From: JABCZZ01 sp964454545
GTDB taxonomy: Bacteria > Pseudomonadota > Alphaproteobacteria > Rickettsiales > JABCZZ01
DNA length: 64,000 bases
Direction: 5' to 3'
Assembly (NCBI GenBank): GCA_964454545.1
Contig: CAYVTI010000009.1
Coordinates: 5,685 to 69,684, forward strand
Shown in pieces: positions 60,785 through 64,000 of this stretch. Each line of letters starts with the position of its first letter. The first letter of the stretch is position 1. The notes below the pieces were generated by a model that was not told the origin of the DNA, did no database searches, and saw nothing but the letters and a program-made list of their open reading frames with translations. Both the position numbers and the translations under genes were made by a program.

Positions 60785-60910
60785 AATACGTAAAATTCCT
60801 TCTTATTATTGCGAAACCTGACAGCAAATAACCATAGTTTTATGGGAAGAGCAACTATATACTTAGCCATTGCAATCTCCCGGCCGTTGACAGGCAGGGG
60901 TACGTTGATT

Positions 60911-61882
60911 CTACATCATTGACGACACCTTCAACAAGGCAGGCGTCATTACAACCACAAACAAGGTGGGAAGTATGAACACGATCATGGGTACCGTCAT
61001 GATCGCAGGCAAGCGCGCCGCTTTCTGCTCCGCGCGCAGCATGCGCTGCGTGCGGAACTCCGACGCGAGCACACGCAGGGCCTGCGCAACCGGAGTGCCA
61101 TATTTTTCCGTCTGTATAAGAACTCCCGCTATGCCCCGGATTTCAGGCATATCCACGCGTTCCGCAAGATTGGTCAAGGCTTTTTTCCGATCGGGAAGGA
61201 ATCCAAGCTCAATCGAAGTAAGCGAAAGCTCTTCGGACAACTCCGGATAGGTCATGCCCAGTTCCCTAGAGACACGGTCAAGCGAGGTGGCAAGGCTTAA
61301 GCCCGCTTCGCAACATATCATCATCAGATCCAGCGTGTCTGACAGGCCCTTCTGAATGCTGTAGTAACGTTTGTTTCGTGCATTAACCACCATAATCTGC
61401 GGCAGTTTGAAACCGATGAAAAGCATGAGCAAAATAGCAAATAATTTGGATTTGCTGGCAAAAGGAGCGGAATAGTCAACTCCCAACGTGGAAACACTCA
61501 GAACAATGGCTATGATAGGACATACCAGCTGAAAGAACGTGTATATGAAAATAGCGTCCTTGGAGCGGTAGCCCGCATTTACGAGTATTTTGTTGATCTT
61601 CCCTGCCTGCGACTTCTGTATAAGGTTCATTTTGTCCACAACCGCGCGGATCACGTTCATGCTCACCGCTGAAGTGCTTTTCCTGCTGCGTTTGCGCGGA
61701 GCCATAAGCTGGTTGCGCAAGTATGCCCTTCTTTCTTTCAGTGATTTGACGCGGGCGTTTATTTTACTGTTATACAAGACATTGCTGACCAGCATATACA
61801 TGACGATGAGCGCCATCATCGCGGTGACAAACATATACACGTCTTCTGCCTGCAGTTTCGGGAAATATTCAAGTATCGGCAT
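60911..61882 (-). CDS. tadC: Tad pilus inner-membrane platform protein TadC
   Basis: TadC and TadB form the inner-membrane platform of the Tad/Flp pilus machine. The 323-residue protein has an N-terminal membrane segment, a basic stretch (RRAYLRNQLMAPRKRSRKS), and then a T2SSF domain. Visible features are DTLDLMMICCEAGLSLATSL, LSEELSLTSIELGFLPDRKKAL and a GTPVAQALRVLASEFRTQRM block. The final hydrophobic helix is VPMIVFILPTLFVVVMTPALL. It follows tadB by 27 bases. The matching Flp pilin is at 4752-4919. Confidence 0.93.
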   Translation of the reverse strand: MPILEYFPKLQAEDVYMFVTAMMALIVMYMLVSNVLYNSKINARVKSLKERRAYLRNQLMAPRKRSRKSTSAVSMNVIRAVVDKMNLIQKSQAGKINKILVNAGYRSKDAIFIYTFFQLVCPIIAIVLSVSTLGVDYSAPFASKSKLFAILLMLFIGFKLPQIMVVNARNKRYYSIQKGLSDTLDLMMICCEAGLSLATSLDRVSRELGMTYPELSEELSLTSIELGFLPDRKKALTNLAERVDMPEIRGIAGVLIQTEKYGTPVAQALRVLASEFRTQRMLRAEQKAARLPAIMTVPMIVFILPTLFVVVMTPALLKVSSMM

Positions 61883-61909
61883 AATTTACACCTTTATTGT
61901 CCCTATGGC

Positions 61910-62899
61910 CTATATTTCAAACTTCGTCATCTTAACCATGACCCCGATTCCCAAAGACAGGCTGACCATGCACCCTATTCCCACCAGATTGCCTTTGGCA
62001 GTATAGAAGAGAGGATCAAGGTAGCCAGGAGAAATAAAAAGAAGGGCCAGTATTACTACAAACGGCAAGGAGCCTACAATTACCGCTGATGCTTTTGCTT
62101 CCGAGGACATCGCCTTGATTTTAAGGCGCATCATGATGCGCTTGCGCAGAACGTCGGAAAGGTTACTTAGTATTTCCGACAGATTTCCCCCCGTTTCGCG
62201 CTGCAATATGATGCTGGTTACAAAGAAATTGAATTCCGTGGTATTAAGCTTCCTGGCCATGTCCTGAAGCGCCTTTTCTATAGGAACTCCTAATTTTATG
62301 GATTCTCCCATATTGGAAAAAATACTGCCAACCGGCTCTTCCATCTCCCTGCCGACGATGTTCATGGATTCCGTCACAGGCAGCCCGGAACGCAGACCAC
62401 GCACAATAAAATCGATGGCATCGGGAAATAAAAGGAGAAACTTCTTAATCCTTTTTGTCCCCATCATTCCAACGACAAAATAGGGCAGCAGCACCCCAAG
62501 GAAGGTTCCCACCACTATCCCGCCGAATATGCCTTTACCTGATAATAGAAACAAAAGAATAGCCGCCAGCACTATGCCACCAGAGACCATGACGTACCTG
62601 TCAGCCGGAATATCCAGGCCTGCCCGTTCCAAACGGGCTTTCAGCGCTTCCTGCGTAGGCAGGTGGTTGATAATCTTGCTCAGGAATGGCAACGTGTCGC
62701 CCTGCTTCTTGCGCCGCAGCGAAAGATCATCGATGGTTTTTTGCGTTACGCTGCTTTTCTTATTAGTGATTCGGGCAATGCGCGCTTCAACGCGTTTCTT
62801 CCTGTCGCTCTTCCAGAGCAGGACAAAAGCAAAAACGCAGAGCAGGACGACAAGCGGTATAATATAGTCAGGCGTAAAGATACCTTGTTGCGCGCTCAT
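61910..62899 (-). CDS. tadB: Tad pilus inner-membrane platform protein TadB
   Basis: A 329-residue T2SSF-type membrane protein and partner of TadC. It has an N-terminal membrane segment (IIPLVVLLCVFAFVLLW), a basic region (KSDRKKRVEARIARI), two central hydrophobic helices (about 105-150), and the T2SSF core FPDAIDFIVRGLRSGLPV. FNFFVTSIILQRETGGNLSE and the closing helices follow. Its ATG overlaps the stop of the upstream glycosyltransferase-like gene (ATGA). The ATPase TadA and the secretin are not in the window. Confidence 0.93.
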   Translation of the reverse strand: MSAQQGIFTPDYIIPLVVLLCVFAFVLLWKSDRKKRVEARIARITNKKSSVTQKTIDDLSLRRKKQGDTLPFLSKIINHLPTQEALKARLERAGLDIPADRYVMVSGGIVLAAILLFLLSGKGIFGGIVVGTFLGVLLPYFVVGMMGTKRIKKFLLLFPDAIDFIVRGLRSGLPVTESMNIVGREMEEPVGSIFSNMGESIKLGVPIEKALQDMARKLNTTEFNFFVTSIILQRETGGNLSEILSNLSDVLRKRIMMRLKIKAMSSEAKASAVIVGSLPFVVILALLFISPGYLDPLFYTAKGNLVGIGCMVSLSLGIGVMVKMTKFEI

Positions 62900-64000
62900 G
62901 CAAACCCTTTATCAAAAACCATAGGCGTCCCGGATGATAATACAAACTTCGTACGAAATACATGCATAAATTTCGTGACGCTTACCCCTGGGGTCCTGTA
63001 GGGCAATTTTACCACTAGGGTATTATCCTTTTTGATTCTGAATATGCCTGCTGACGGATTTTCCAGAATGGTGATGCATGAATCAGGATGTTTCTCATAT
63101 AACCCATCAGATATTATTAGACTCTTCAACAACATGGCCCGCCTTTTCATATCCTTCCTGAGCGTAAGTGGTATGAAAAGAGCGGAGACATTATCGGGGG
63201 GGTCATCGCCTGCCATGTTTTCGTTACGGCACAGACGCGGCAATGCAATATCACGGTAATACTGAGTATGTGAGAAAGGATCGCTGGTAAAAAGATAGAA
63301 TGCCGTGCATTGCTGAAAAGCGTCGATCCCCATCCCGGCACAGCAATTATCCTGAACAGCAAGCCATTTACGGGTATAAAAAGTGAGGTTATCTGGCGCT
63401 GTTATGCACTCCCTTAAACGCCTGTAATTCCTGAAGCAGCGGGAAGAACAACGGATACGGAAGATACCGTCAGGATAATATCCCCTATATTTTTCAAGGT
63501 CCCTATCCCATCCCTTTCTTTCAAAAATAACACTGTCGCTTACATATGCGAAGAAACAGGCATTGGGACTGCTGCCTGCAAACAGCCTGTTAACCAACGC
63601 AGGCCCCATCCCGGCATCCATATAGCTTACATAACGCAGCTTGAACTTTCTCACCGGTATTTGCCGTTCTACAACATCACGCATGATATGCGCGTTATCG
63701 GTAATTCCGACAATAACTTCAATATTCCCTGGATCGGCAACAGTTCGTTCCACCGCATTAAGAAATGCGTCAAGCTTGTCCGGATCCATGCTTCCTACAC
63801 CAATAGATGCAATAATACCGGAATCATTTGCAACGGCTGGCACAACAGTTTCGCTGTTAATGATTTTTATAACAATGTCCGTATCCTTATTACTGAAGAG
63901 CGCTTTTATAGGATTTGTCGCCGCAGCAATTGTCCTGCGCAATACGCGATACAGTGCCGCGAGTCCGGATTTCCTCAACTGAAGCAGGACAGCGAGTTTA
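62896..64000 (-). CDS. Glycosyltransferase-like protein, 5' end beyond window
   Basis: The frame is open from the right edge to the stop at 62896; a TTG at 63978 is a possible but unconvincing start, so the gene probably continues past base 64000. The visible 368 residues have a GT-A-like opening: IIASIGVGSMDPDKLDAFLNAVE, then VEVIVGITDN-type and LRYVSYMDAGMGPALVNRLF segments, and FFAYVSDSVIFERKGWD where family 2 enzymes place the metal-binding acidic residues. I do not recognise the exact family. The stop overlaps the tadB start, so it is translated with the pilus genes and might modify pilin or another surface structure. Confidence 0.6.
   Translation of the reverse strand, partial: KLAVLLQLRKSGLAALYRVLRRTIAAATNPIKALFSNKDTDIVIKIINSETVVPAVANDSGIIASIGVGSMDPDKLDAFLNAVERTVADPGNIEVIVGITDNAHIMRDVVERQIPVRKFKLRYVSYMDAGMGPALVNRLFAGSSPNACFFAYVSDSVIFERKGWDRDLEKYRGYYPDGIFRIRCSSRCFRNYRRLRECITAPDNLTFYTRKWLAVQDNCCAGMGIDAFQQCTAFYLFTSDPFSHTQYYRDIALPRLCRNENMAGDDPPDNVSALFIPLTLRKDMKRRAMLLKSLIISDGLYEKHPDSCITILENPSAGIFRIKKDNTLVVKLPYRTPGVSVTKFMHVFRTKFVLSSGTPMVFDKGFA

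Noticed and set aside
1..64000. CRISPR arrays, rRNA genes and intact insertion sequences.
   Set aside because: No regularly spaced repeats, rRNA sequence or transposase frames were seen.

Overview
The window is chromosomal DNA from an alphaproteobacterium. The evidence is the gene set and its order: an ATP synthase zeta-subunit gene (DUF1476) divergent from purC-purS, a bamA-skp-lpxD-fabZ-lpxA-lpxI-lpxB block, a RecB-type AddA helicase-nuclease, two DUF2336 proteins, Tad/Flp pilus genes and a cheA-led chemotaxis operon. A eukaryotic-type (type 2) IleRS, a DUF2610 gene and in-frame palindromic inserts inside genes recall Rickettsiales or other deep-branching, possibly host-associated lineages. 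The genus cannot be fixed from the sequence alone.

Layout. 1-4.9 kb: ileS (cut by the left edge), an unknown gene, DUF2610 and the zeta subunit on the minus strand, then purC-purS on the plus strand, fabG, and a 55-residue Flp pilin. 5-6.6 kb: an alpha/beta hydrolase and an exported intradiol-dioxygenase-like protein. 6.6-13.9 kb: outer-membrane and lipid A operon. 14-21.5 kb: arsC-ubiA, an MFS exporter, manC, recR, a PAS/degenerate-GGDEF protein and a glycosyltransferase-epimerase fusion. 21.6-30.5 kb: addA, xerD, an ArnT-like transferase, greA and two DUF2336 genes. 30.5-38 kb: an accessory segment beginning at tRNA-Gly(CCC) with an integrase remnant. It holds a toxin-like protein with a small membrane partner, a 768-residue orphan, an ammonia-lyase homologue lacking its MIO-forming residues, and a VirK/YbjX-type gene. 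38-43 kb: a lipid acyltransferase, a DEAD-box helicase, a cold-shock protein, a DegP protease and a CHAD protein. 43.5-50.6 kb: chemotaxis (soluble PAS receptor, cheR, cheB, cheZ-like, cheY, cheW, cheA with receiver). 50.8-54.8 kb: hisI, a Phd/VapC toxin-antitoxin pair, gltX-cysS. 54.8-58.3 kb: a large secreted protein with two CHAP-type domains and a probable beta-propeller. 58.7-64 kb: clpP, tig, tadC, tadB and a glycosyltransferase-like gene cut by the right edge.

How the genes work together: the lpx/bam/skp/fabZ block builds lipid A and inserts outer-membrane proteins. manC, the glycosyltransferases and the ArnT-like enzyme point to surface glycan synthesis. The Flp pilin and tadBC point to adhesive pili, and the che operon to directed movement.

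The most unusual items are the ammonia-lyase homologue without A-S-G (35277-36821), palindrome-derived peptides inserted in frame in cysS and addA, the tandem-CHAP propeller protein, the toxin/partner pair, and a dispersed intergenic repeat family. Residue numbers were counted by hand from the translations; family assignments are from memory of conserved motifs, with no database search.
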